A stretch of 64,000 nt of DNA from Holothuria scabra (taxonomy: Eukaryota > Echinodermata > Holothuroidea > Aspidochirotida > Holothuriidae). The notes under the pieces are model-generated. The model was not told where the DNA came from. It did not search any database and was given only the letters and a program-made list of their open reading frames with translations. How positions within the stretch are numbered: the first letter of the stretch is position 1; the number at the start of each line of letters is the position of its first letter. The position numbers were made by a program, and so were the translations under genes. Of the stretch, positions 35,006 to 47,900 are shown one piece after another. Location: assembly GCA_037179385.1 (NCBI GenBank), contig CM074188.1, forward strand, positions 23,329,318-23,393,317, given 5' to 3'.

Positions 35006-35211
35006 CAGTGGCATAACTGGTAGGGTGGCATCTGCCGCACATAAAAAAAATGGGAAGGGAAGAAAACATGGGATGGAAAGTAAAGGAACAGAAACTGAAG
35101 ACCCCCAAAAACTGACATAGTGCACTTGAACTCAACAGTTGAACAAGTACAGAATAGGGAAATTTCTAGGCTGTTGGCCCCCCTTGACAGTAAGGTCCTG
35201 TTATGTCACTG
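35006..35211. mobile_element. hAT-like miniature element, 206 bp
   Basis: Ends CAGTGGCATAAC and GTTATGTCACTG are inverted with one mismatch. Flanks GCAACTAT and GCAACTAA resemble an 8-base duplication if the last G of the right end is shared. Confidence 0.6.
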
Positions 35212-36217
35212 CAACTAACATAAGACCACAAAAAAATATAAGGAGGGTAGGCATTCTTAACCCACCTCAACTCTTTCTATCATTAAGGTTATGAATTGCA
35301 CCTCATCTACAATTTATTGTAATTACAAATAACAAGTCACATTGGATGTGTAATTCATTCTGCAAAAAAAAAAAAAAATCTTAACTGATCTACAAATCCA
35401 CAGCTATCTCTTATAATGTAATACTGCAAACCTTACAGAACCATATACTTACAAAACCATGTAATGAATTCTGACACCTATGCAGAGACAAAGGGTAATG
35501 TATTTGGACAGCAAAATTCACATTCCACTTTGTTTCATATAAATCATTTGAGCAACTCTTCAAAATATTTACTTCTATACAAATCTCATCTTTCTTTCTT
35601 TCACTTTACAAATAATGTACATTTCTTTCTTGTTGAAAAGTTACATAACTAAAGAGCACTTTCTAACACAAATGAACTTTTCTGGTAACTTTCCTTGAAG
35701 TTTGACATTACAAAGCTAAATTCAACTGTGTAATATTAGTAATAATGACATATACAAGTACAAATTGACACAAGTAGAAAGAGAAAGAAACCACCATTTT
35801 GTTCGTAAGGCTGCAACGTGACACTGCACAGTAATTGTTTCCCGAAAGACATTGTTGATTCAAGTAAATGTACATGTTTTGTTTCTATGCTTGCACATTT
35901 TCATACAATATAGAACATATACTGCGCTGTACTACAATGTAGTACAAGATCTTACACAAAAATTACCAGCAAGATTTTTTTTATTTTTTTTTATTGCAAG
36001 ACAAAATGTTTCTCTTGGGTCATGTAAAATGTTTTTCCATTTGGAGTGCACTGTGAACCCAATTTTGTTAGGTCATGAGGAAGTCTCTTGCACTCCAAAT
36101 TTTTAGTTTTGATGCAGAACTTTCTACATAAAATTCTGCATTAAAGAGATGCTACACCAGCTCTATACAAGTAACATTATGGTTATGTCAAAGAGTTATA
36201 TTTTTTAGGCTGTGCCC
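35212..36217. other. no gene recognised
   Basis: Very AT-rich with few visible repeats. It lies downstream of the acyl-CoA synthetase stop codon (38903) and could include distal 3' UTR, which the sequence alone cannot show. Confidence 0.35.
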
Positions 36218-36757
36218 TTAAAGTGTACCCCAAGTCCAAAAATATATATTAAACAGCATGAAAAATAAATTCTAATTGTGCAGTTCCCATCTTCATGGAA
36301 CATTCTTTAGCCAAAATATAAAATGTTGAAATATATTGTGCAATAGTTAGTGACTTTTTTATTGTACAACTCACATTATCTGCTGTGTTTCCCTTTGAAT
36401 TCAAAATGTTTTTATGACTTTGAGCACTTGCTTGAGTAGCATATTGCACCGAGAGGACTTAATTAATTACATCATCTCATAAGAGTATGGATCCTATCAC
36501 ACCTTGGTACGAGGTGCAAGGGTGCAGTAATTTCGGAAAAACAAAGGAATGAAAAGGTTGTAATTTGAGCAGTACAACAATGACATCACAAATTATTGCA
36601 CAATGTACCATTTTAATTTGAGTAAATTAACTTCAACATTTTATATCTTGGCTCAAGAATGACCTATGAAGATGGGAGTTTGACTGTTAAAATTCAATTT
36701 GCATGCTGTTAAATATTTATTTTTTTTTTAATTTTTTGGACTTAAGGTACACTTTAA
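36218..36757. mobile_element. foldback element, 540 bp
   Basis: Ends TTAAAGTGTACC and GGTACACTTTAA are perfect inverted repeats. The inverted match extends about 170 bases into each arm, including CCCATCTTCAT, ATATAAAATGTTGAA and ATTGTGCAATA. No coding sequence. Confidence 0.8.
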
Positions 36758-37842
36758 TACATTTTTGAACATTGCAACATCTACCAAATGCATGGTATTA
36801 AATATTCAGTGCTCACAATTTTCAAAAAAAAATTGTGAACTTACTGATTAAGTTTGACCAGGTTCAGTGTTGTAAAAAAAATTGGAGGCTGGTTATGGAA
36901 GCTAAGTGAGTATTTTTTGTTCTTTCACAAGCCTTAAGCAAATTAAAATCCAACTTTGGGGGTTGCTATAATTTGAACATCTATAAGCCAATATCAAACT
37001 TTGTGCATAGCCAACAGCTCAACATCACTATGCAAATTTCTATCAATGAAATAAAACATCATTCATACCACACATCACTTTAAAACTTAATTCTTCTTTT
37101 CTTATTATACAGAAACAAAAATCAAAAAGAAAAACTTACATCCAACTGTCACAAACACTTTTTTCAAATAATATTTATACAAAATAATATTTTCTGCTCG
37201 AAAACTCAAACAAAAAAAAAAAAGGAAAAGAATATTTGATTTTCAAAAAATCAAGTATTTCCAGCTCTTATAAAGTAATTTTTCTTAGCAAAGATTCTAG
37301 AAGTACAAGGGAATGCTATTTGATTCTTTCAATAGCCCCAAAAATAGAAATCAGGAAATAATCTCCAGGATATGAATTAAAATATTAAAATATATAAGGT
37401 ATCTGGGACTCCAACCAATCATATGATATTGACATTCTATCTGTACAATAAATGGAACCACTGAACATTGGCTGTCAATCAGGACAATGACTGCACAGAC
37501 CCCTCATTCTTGGAGGGATTTTCTACTCTCTTTCTGTTTATTTTTTGTACTTTTTTTCCCTTTATATTCATTTTCCCCCACTGCAGTCAAAATTCAACTC
37601 CAGTTTTGCCCACATGTAAAAATGTTTAACAAACATAAAATCACTGAAAACAACACTAGTACACTCTTTAAAATCTTATAAATTGAAAATGCACTAAATA
37701 ATTACTTTTTCAAAAATAAAATTTTTAACCTGAATAGCTATATGGCATGAAGTGATAGAACACCAAGAAACTTGTAGCAAATCAGCACTAACTGCTGTTG
37801 TAGCATCCAGTATTCAATTTAGATCAATTTTGGAAAACACCT
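36758..37842. other. no gene recognised
   Basis: AT-rich with many A and T runs. No exon, inverted repeat or tandem repeat stands out. Confidence 0.35.
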
Positions 37843-38098
37843 TACCCAGGAGAAAATTCCAGTTAATACCTGTTGAAATTCCAACAGGTTTGAAGAGGGA
37901 TTAACAGGTATGAACAGGCAATGTTCCAATTACCAGTTGGAATGACGAATGTCAACAGGCATCAACAGGTAACACAAAAGCTTACAGGTTCCTGTTGGTA
38001 CCTGTTAAAATCCTGTTAAACCTGTTTTTGTTTCCAATTTCCTGCTGTACCTGTTGAAACCTGTTCAACAGGTTTCAACTGAAATTTTCTTCTGGGTA
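37843..38098. mobile_element. miniature inverted-repeat element rich in AACAGGT words, 256 bp
   Basis: Ends TACCCAGGAGAAAATT and AATTTTCTTCTGGGTA are inverted with one mismatch, and the terminal TA fits a Tc1/mariner-type target. The inside is packed with CAACAGGT and ACCTGTTG in both orientations. It lies about 800 bases past the stop codon of the acyl-CoA synthetase gene. Confidence 0.78.
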
Positions 38099-38902
38099 GC
38101 CACTGTCACTCCATTTTGAGGTTGGTCATCAATGTCTGAAAGGTCCTTTGTATTTAACAGATTTAAAAGAAAGCAATCCTCAGCCAGTAGCAGAATTGCA
38201 AAGAATTTGAAAGGAAAACACAGGTTTGAGAGCTAAGTCAATGATTTGACTGGTTCCTCACAATCAAGTTTTCATATGGTTTTGCTCCCAAATAGATTAT
38301 GATGTAATATTAAAGAATATCACAAAGAATACAACTTCTAGAATTCAAGAAGAATGCAGTTATCTCTTGAGCACTGCAACCAAAATTATTTCACTCAATG
38401 AAAGATACATCCCACAGCAAGTAAAATCATAAAACTTATTCCAATGATGGATCCCCAAATTGTGTCGGAATATTCCACATAAAAATCTGATAGGTAGTAC
38501 CAAACAGTCGAGATATTGTCAAAATTTAGCAAATATTTGAGGTCCACAGTCGTTCAACAATTCATTTCCGGGGCATTTCCAGGCATAAATCTTTAGATTG
38601 TTCACGATTGCAATACAAAATTGTTTTCACATAATTACAAATATATTAAAAATTTAAAACAAAAGCATTTTGGACTTTGCTTGAAAGGACGCCTCTCTGA
38701 TTTCATTAAACAGCAGATATTTGAAAGTAATTCTCAATCCCACCCTCAGAAAATTCACATTTCAAAATATTGCTCCTTAAATTTGGTGTTAACATATTAC
38801 AACGATTGATCCCAGCACCTTGAAAAAAAGAACATCACAGAAATATTTTGATGTTTTGAATAAATAGCACACACAAGTTTGGTTTGCACTCCAAATAATT
38901 AG

Positions 38903-38997
38903 CTAGTCTCTCGGTGTCTCAGTGTCGACATAAAACTCATCTGCTAGGGAGGCATACATCTTTATCACAACTGGTCTTTTAAGTTTCAAAGTTGGAC
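38903..38997 (-). CDS. ACSBG: ACSBG last coding exon with stop
   Basis: Acceptor aaattag. Reads [20 protein letters not shown] and ends ..DTETPRD with TAG at 38903-38905. Contains the KLKR lysine. The 3' UTR end is not determined. Confidence 0.95.
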
Positions 38998-41900
38998 CTA
39001 ATTTAAAGAAAAAAGGTATGATGATTAAATTGAAGTCCTGTCTACTAGCTAGATATTATCAAACAAAATATGATAGAATGTGTACCACTGATTTTAAAAC
39101 ATGCTAAGAGGAAATTGCAAATGGACCTTACAACCCAACTTAATTCAATGGTTTGATCAAATTTATGGACATGCATATTTTTAGTTTTTTGAGATGAATA
39201 AAGATAACCATAATAAATACACAAGTTTCAACACACATTAAACAAAACACTATTTCCCATGTATGCCATGAACAAGCTGTCACAATTTAGAAGAAAAAAT
39301 GTGATCATTGTTCACCATTTTATCTCTGTCCCCTTCTACAACAAATCAATTTTTTTCAAGGTTTAGATAACCTTGAATTTTACTAAGTAAACTAAAAAGC
39401 AAAAGTTCCTGGCATAAAATTTAAGAATCCTTTTAAAAACTTCATAATGTAGATAACCATTTCCAACTTACCCCAACTTATATACCAAACCCAGAATCCA
39501 AAATTTTACCCAATATAAGCTCCATATTTTCAAAAATTTGGATAAAAAGTACAAATTTTTCAGCACACTTTGTGCCCCGCAAATTACGCCCACAGAGAAG
39601 TGGTGTTCATACATAAAAAAATCAGAAAATTCAGGTGCTTGCCCCTATGGAAAATGTCTAGCCTGGTCTGGGGGGCAGGCAAATCAGGACCACCTCACAA
39701 TTATTTCCTGGGAATGCCACTTAGAGATGTCACTTTCCCCTTGTCTCTAAAATCAAACACACACAGATATTTGACATGATTTGTAACACTAAGATTGCTC
39801 AAGCTCGTATGGGTTGGACGACTCGGGCATGGGACCAATTTGGCTTGGGGCCAAGCTGGCTGAGGTCGAGCTGGTTTGCCCCAGGGTCGACTTAGCCCGA
39901 ATTTAGAAAGCCTTCACTTGGCCAGCCAGGTAGACTATGCAGTTAAAGTGTCAATGAAGTACACTGAGGGTAAGTCAAGCGATGATAAATAAGAACAAGA
40001 GTAACATGCACAACATTATGCTCTAGGTTCCTAAAGGGAGGGGTGGGGATCAACACAAAGGGAACTAACAAAAATTTGCTATGGAAAATGACTCATGCAA
40101 GAAACTCATAAAAGGTTCCTTTTACCCTTTCCCTTTGCCAAAAATCAATAAATTCTACAACCAAATCATTATTTTTTGTATGTCATAGCTGACTTACCCA
40201 ATTCTCCACCAGCCACTGAGAAATCTTTCCTAAGAATCTTGAATTTTTGTACTTTCTGAGCCCTGGACACAGAATTCTTGTTATACTCGTCTATTCCTTT
40301 CTGTATGTGCTTCGCAATGGCTTCATCTTTTTCAGCATCTTCCACAGTTTTAGCATTACTACCAAGCTGTTTGCAAATTGCCAGAGCTTCTTGATTAAGC
40401 TCTTCAGTGGGCAGCTGGGTCTCTTGATCAATATTTACCTGATAATAAAGAACAACAGAATAACATAGAAGAGTTCCACATCTAAAATGAAAACAGTAAG
40501 ACATTAAGTAGATGAGGTTTAATGACTCAGTTTCTAACCAATTGGTTAAAGCCAGGCCAACCGTGGTTCATTAGAAATTTTGGCCCCTTGAAAAGAGGAC
40601 GTCATGATTTGGCCGATGTCATCACTTGGCCCATATTTAAAACAATAGAAACCTGCAAACAACAACAGGTGCCGCACAATGTGGCTTTTTGTCAGTTGTT
40701 TAAGAAGCAAGGATTTGAAGAACATGACATGTTTGTCCAGTTTTCAAGGGAGCTAAATCTGTAATGCTCTTTTCCAGTTGTGGCTTATTGGCTTGTTTTC
40801 CCTACTCCATTTTTTTATTCTGAGCACCAAACACAATGGCAGAACATTCTATTTTTATGTAAGACATAAAGGATCTACACATCACTTAATGTATAAGTCT
40901 CATTTTTCTCAATCTTCCCATTGTTTTAATTTTAGTAGTACTTTATTTTAATTTCTTCTTGGTGATAAAAATGCAAACAGAGGCTGAGGAATAGGGGATA
41001 GAAATAAGGCTGAGAAAATGTGCACTAAATAAACAAGACAGAAAATAAATAAAATGTATAAACTAGAGATATAATTAACAAAATATTACACAAGAGAATT
41101 AATAAGGCCTATAACAAATCATATATTTTGACCACTCACGATGCAAGATTACAGAGATGCAAATGTATATCAAACATTTTCTGACTGAAAAGAAGATATT
41201 GAGTTCCATTAAACAGAAAAATTTTCTGTGTTGGTGTCCAAGCTAGGCTAGGTTTGATTCGCTAGAGTTTTACATATTATCTTCCAACATTCTGGTTTTA
41301 TCTTGAGGTGCCCACAGCCTTTTTCTAGCTGTGAGTCACTGGATTGTATTCCCACTCCATGACTTGAGAGGAGCACCATGCACAATGGCAGGAAGTTCCA
41401 GTTTTAACATTCTTGGATATAACTAAACCTGATAATTGAACACAGAGCTCTCCCCGGTGTGAGGCAAATGCAGAGAATAATTCCAAACTTGAGGATTGTC
41501 CTATCAAATGACATGCTAAAAAGGGTAAACTGCCTACACAGAAATACAATCAACCAAGAATGATGCCAGGTGGAAGGTTTTGCTGTTGTTCATCACTTTT
41601 TTTTTAAGAATCAGCCTCCAACTACATTCAATCAGCAACATAGCCAGGAATTTACACGGGGAGTACATTTGTGAATGTACAACTAAAGGTCCTTAGATGC
41701 AACCAGGTACAATGTTTTCAAGGTTTCATCATTATCATAAATCATGTTATCAACAGATTTTGTCCTGTTTGAGTTGAGAACTCAACATGTTTAAAAATTC
41801 AAACAGGAAAAAAGAGGTTCTTTTTTAACACTAAAAAGAGAGCATACACTGCCTATTCCTCTGCTTCCCCCCCCCCCCTCACCATGTCCTTGCATTCAAT

Positions 41901-44900
41901 TTACATTTGTCATTTGTTTTTCAGTCCCCTTCTTACAAATTTCACACTTCTCCTGATGATCCTAGCTAACAAGGGCATCCAGGAACTTATAAGCAAATAT
42001 CCCTTTTTTGTTATGGAAATTGAAAAATTTTACAATCTATCTTCGAAGTTCTTGTGACGATTGGAGTAGACAGTCATTTGCCTACAAGGCAGGGGTGCAT
42101 GGGGGGTGGGGGGAGGGGGATTGTTCTTCCAATTTGAGCAAAAACGTAAGTCCATTTGCACAAAGCACAGACAAAACATAGTAAATGGTGACATCCACCA
42201 ATTTTTGGACAAAAATTGCTCTTGCCTCCCTACAAAAAATTACCCAAGTATGCCTATATAAATAGAGTTTGTTGTAAAAGTTCAAAAGCATGTAGATGGA
42301 TGCAGATAAAGACAGGTTTATTACTAATTTATCTGATTAGGCCAAGTTGTTGTACAACATATTGTACAACAAAAATAGAGTTACTGACTTTAGAATGAAT
42401 AATCTTTTTTTTTTTTGAATTGAGTGAAGAAAAATTACATAACTGTTTCCTGCTCCAAATGAAAAGGTTAGGCTAGATAGGATTGAGTATTAAGCCCCAG
42501 TTTCTAACCAATCAGTTTAAGTCAAGCCAACCACGGCCTTTATTCCAATTGTGGCTCATGGGCTTGTTTTCCCTACTATATTGCTTATGCCAAGCAACAA
42601 GCACAGTTGCAGTAAGCTGCATTTTTAAGGTCTTAGGGTGTGACCGGGCCGGGGTCAAACGCAGGAGTCATCCAAATATAAAACTAAGAATATGGAAACA
42701 AGGCTATCTAACTAACAAAAACAGTTTAATTAAACTATGAAACACTTTTGACAACTTACAGATTGAAATAAAGTAATTTACCTTTAAAGTAACAAAAAGT
42801 GATAGAAATTTCCTTTTATCTCCAATCAGCATACAGTTACTGATGAGGGGAGTCTTTTTCTTAATTTCATCTTCAATGAGAACAGGAGGAATGTTCTCTC
42901 CACCAGCAGTGATGATCAACTCTATAAAATAAAAAAAAAATCCATCAAATTTTCAGCAATTTTTCCTTTTCTTTTCAGTCTATTTACATCAATTACAATC
43001 ATGATGGCTTTGCAAGCTGAATCAGTAAAAATAGAAATTTCATGACAGTGTACAATATACTCTCAACAAAGAATTGATGATCAAATTTTTCATGTACTCT
43101 TTTTCTCCCTAAAATACCAGTAACAGAGTTCTATGATACGTGCATGCAAATACATTCCACCACAAACCCAAACAGTGAGCCTCTACACAAACACAAATTC
43201 TAACTTTCCAAAATCAACAGGCTGCTTATGGGCATCCTGTTTTAAACACTGTCTACTTCAAATGTTAACTGTCTGACATAAAATATTTGTTTACAATTCA
43301 CATTAATGAAATTCAATGATCCTTTGGTATAGATTCACTGAATTTGCTTGTGTCTCCATTTACATATATAAATACACCTGCATGTGTTAATAACCATCTG
43401 CTGATGGAATGAAGCCATCATAAATGATGAGATTTGTCTAGTTTTGTTTAGTTTTTGTTTGCAGCCATGCAAGGATGCAGAATCATCATTAGTCACTCTC
43501 ATCTGAATCAGACACATCAATATACAAACAGAGCCACCTGCAGAAAGTCAAATGGCTTGAAGATCCCTTTCACTTGGATATAAGTTAGGTGAGTAGTAGA
43601 AAACAAAAAAAAAACAATCAGCTTTGATCAAACAGATTGATCTCAAGTGAAAATGGTTGTAAATCAGCTTCTTACTTTTTAATGTGGGTATAACATTCCA
43701 CAAGTCAGATCCAATCACGCTTAATCTTTAACAAATTATGTGTACAAGATTTACACAGCCTGACTTCTAATAGACTCATATCACCCTTCACTGCTACCAC
43801 AAACAACTGAGATATGTACTCAATATAGGGCACCAACATGTCATGTGTGGAATCCCACAAAGATCCCCCAACCATCAAGATGTTGTTGTTAGAAGCAAAA
43901 TGTTACACACATGCCACACATATAAAAAACTACCATGGCATAGGTTCATTTTGTCGTTTTCAAGCAGTAAAAGATTCATCATAGAACCAATACTGACTAC
44001 AAAATGTGCTAATCATTTTAAGGACACAGGCCATGCACCATATTTGTTGTAAGCTCAACCTTGGGCCTGCATTGTTAAGTGGTGGCCTGTGGGTGATTGA
44101 CTGGGCAGGAAATTCACAAAATGACAGTTGCAATTGTCATACTTCCTTTCTAGATATTGTCAACATTTCTGTGACAATATCGTGACATTGTGAAGCGAAC
44201 ATGAGCGGTCTTAAAATTTGACATGATTATGCTAATAATCATATTGTCTAATGTCTTTCTGCAATGTCTAATGCCATACTGTTTTATATCAATAGTATGA
44301 ACTTTGAACAGAACTACCCCAATCACTCAATCAGGAATGTTCAGAAATGCATTGGTTCTAATGGCTATGGGAGTGTATAACGATTTTCGTTATATGCACC
44401 AACATTCAAAGCCTGTACATTGAGATCAAATGTTTGCAAAGTGAAGAAGCATGAGTGAGAAAAACAGGAAATGTCACAGAGGTTTATGTTTTATTTCATT
44501 CTGAGGCAATATGAATAATCAAACAACTTCCATTGATATTATTGTACGAAAAGTGTACAGAGGATATTGCAATATCATATTGAGCATGGCAGCCATACGA
44601 ATGTACATTACTAGATTACACAAATGTTGGCCTCATCCAATGAACTTTAAATCACTTTAAATATAGAGCTCACCTTTAATTCTTCCAGTTATAAATATAA
44701 ATCCATCTTTATCCTGGTACCCCAGATCCCCTGAATGAAGCCATCCATCATCATCAATGGCTTCACGGGTCTTCTCGACATTGTTTAAGTAGCCCATGAA
44801 GACGTGACGTCCGAAATAACACACCTGTACAGGGAGCAAAATGATCACAGTATAGTAGTTGTCATGCCAATGGGCTCATCCACAAATATCATAACTACAG

Positions 44901-47900
44901 TATACCAATGGTAAAAAAACATACACAGATGTCCACGGAAACCTCACAATTCTTTCAAAATTCCCCTCAAAAGTAATGTTTTTGTGTTTTCATTTTGTTT
45001 TGATGAAAACAATCATTTTGAAAAGTACAGAAAAAGGATGAATGGTTGGTTCTAAAGGAAGTATATTGTTTACACTTGTACGCACCTGTTTTAACACAAA
45101 TTTATCATTAAAGATAGTATAATTAGCACCAAATTGCATGAAAAAACAACTTAAAAACCAGAATGCAAAAATGCATTGAGGTTTCGATGATACATAAATG
45201 TTCCGTTTCAAAGAATACCATCATGCACCATTTTCTTCTCATTCAAATGTTATACTAGCATGTTCAAAAAATAATTGTCATTCCTGATGACCTTTTGACC
45301 TCAATAAAAGCCATACAAAGCTAGACAGGCAAACAACAGACAGACAGACAGACAGATGGACAAACAACTATCTCGAAAGATGGTATTTAAAAAGGTTCCT
45401 ATACTTTGACCCCTGGAGACCCCAGATGACCTTTCATATCTGCCAAACACAATGGGGCTAAATCGAGGGTAGAAAATCACATTTATTCCGCCTAAACAGG
45501 GCTACTTGGCATATCTGCCTTTGACCTCCACCAAAAACAACATGGACCATTTCCTGACCATAACGCATCTACATACCAAATATGAAATCTATCCAAGCTT
45601 CCTATCTTGAGATATCATGTTAAGGAGATTTTTTGACTTTGACCCCTGGTGACCCCAGGAGACCCTCTATCTCCGCCAAAATTACATATAAACATCTATT
45701 GACTAAAACGCATCCACATACCAAATATGAATTCTATTCAAAGTTTCCTACCTTGAGATATCACGTTAACAAGTTTTTCAGACTTTGACCCCTGGTGACC
45801 CCAGATGACGTTTGACCTCCAACAAAAACAAAAGGTACCATCTTCTGACCATAACGCATCTACATACCAAATATGAAATCTATCCGTGTTTCCTACCTTG
45901 AGATATCACGTTTACAAGGTTTTAAGACTTTGACCCCTGGTGACCCCAGATGACCTTTGACCTCCACCAAAAACAAGAGGGACTATCTCCTGACCATAAC
46001 GCATCCACATACCAAATATGAAATACATCTAAGCTTCCTTCCTTGAGATATTGTGTGAATGAGATTTTCAGACTTTGACCCCCGGTGACCCAAGATGACC
46101 TTTGACCTCTGCCAAAAACAATAGGGACCATCTCCTGACTATAACACATCCAAATACCAAATATGAAATCTATCCAAGTTTCCTACCTCGAGATATCATG
46201 TTAACAAGGTTTTTAGACTTTGACCCTTGGTGACCCCAGATGACCTTTGACCTCCACCAAAAACAATGGGGTTCTTCCTCTCAATATGGCGCATCTATGT
46301 ACCACGTTTGAAAACTGTTGGACATTCCTATCTCGAGATATTGTGTTAACGAGGTTTTTAGACTTTGACCCCTGGTGACCCCACATGATCTTTGACCTCC
46401 ACCAAACACAATAGGCTTCTTCCTCTCAATATGGCGCATCTATGTACCAAGTTTGAAAACTATCGGACATTCCTATCTTGAGATATCGTGTTAACGAGGT
46501 TTTTAGACTTTGACCCCTGGTGACCCCACATGACCTTTGACCTCCACCAAAAACAATAGGGTTCTTCCTCTCAATATGGCGCATCTATGTACCAAGTTTG
46601 AAAACTGTCGGACATTCCTATCTTGAGATATCATGTTAACGAGGTTTTTAGACTTTGACCCCTGGTGACCCCACATGACCTTTGACCTCCACCAAAAACA
46701 GTACGGTTCTTCCTCTCAATATGGTGCATCTATGTACCAAGTTTGAAAACTGTCGGACATTCCTATCTTGAGATATCGTGTTAACGAGGTTTTTAGACTT
46801 TGACCCCTGGTGACCCCACATGACCTTTGACCTCCACCAAAAACATTAGGGTTCTTCCTCTCAATAAGGCGCATCTATGTACCAATTTTGAAAACTATCG
46901 GACATTCCTATCTTGAGATATCGTGTTAACAAGCAAAGTGTCACACACACACACACATACACACACGCACACACATACATACCCATACACACACGCACAT
47001 ACACACATACATACACACACACGCCATCATGAATGCATTGGTTTCTCTTATCATCGAAACCAAAAAATGAAAAACAACTCTTGGAAATATGCCCTACACT
47101 GGCAGATATATGCACCTTTAAATGAGTTAAAGAATAATGCACACACCATAACTACTAGACCAAGCTAGTTGCTGATGTCATCCTTACAAACAGAGCATGA
47201 GACCACATGAAACACCAGCTGATAACTGCCTATTAGTAAATTTGCAGCACTTTCTTGAGCACAAGACAAGGTGAGAACTAAGGGTTAAATGATTTCAGGC
47301 AGGCTATAGTGCAGGACACACTACAGCGATATCGGATCGGATTTCAATCTGATTTTTTTAAGTTTTGGTTGAAATCATCTCCATCTCTAGTTGGAAAGAA
47401 CCCAAATTTAACAAACCTGTGCAATCATTCGATGAAATAGCCCTTAGCAAAACTGCCTGCAGTACCACTAAACAGTCTAAAATCTTACTTTTGGGTGGTA
47501 TTCAGGTTTGTATAAATTCATGTTAACACTCCCAGTTTATAGCCACTCCAATGCTTACTAGGTTTTATGATATGTTTTATTGATTTGAGGGTTGGAGTGG
47601 CCATGAACTGTAGGTGAGAACATCAAGTGAAAACCTGACTAAACTGTCTCAAAGTTGGGTTTTAGACTGTTTAGTGGTAGGCAGTTTTGATAAGTGCTAT
47701 TTGACGTAATGATTACAAGATTTGCATCACATGACAACAAAAATCAAAATTTATGCTAACCTTTCCATGATGTCACACAAAATGACAGCTTTTATCGGAC
47801 ACCCAAGCTTAGTCCAATACAAGCTGTCTGTTGATAAGATGTCACGCAATCATTTTTATAAATTTGATTTTCATAGTCCCAAAACACAAATCAAACATTT

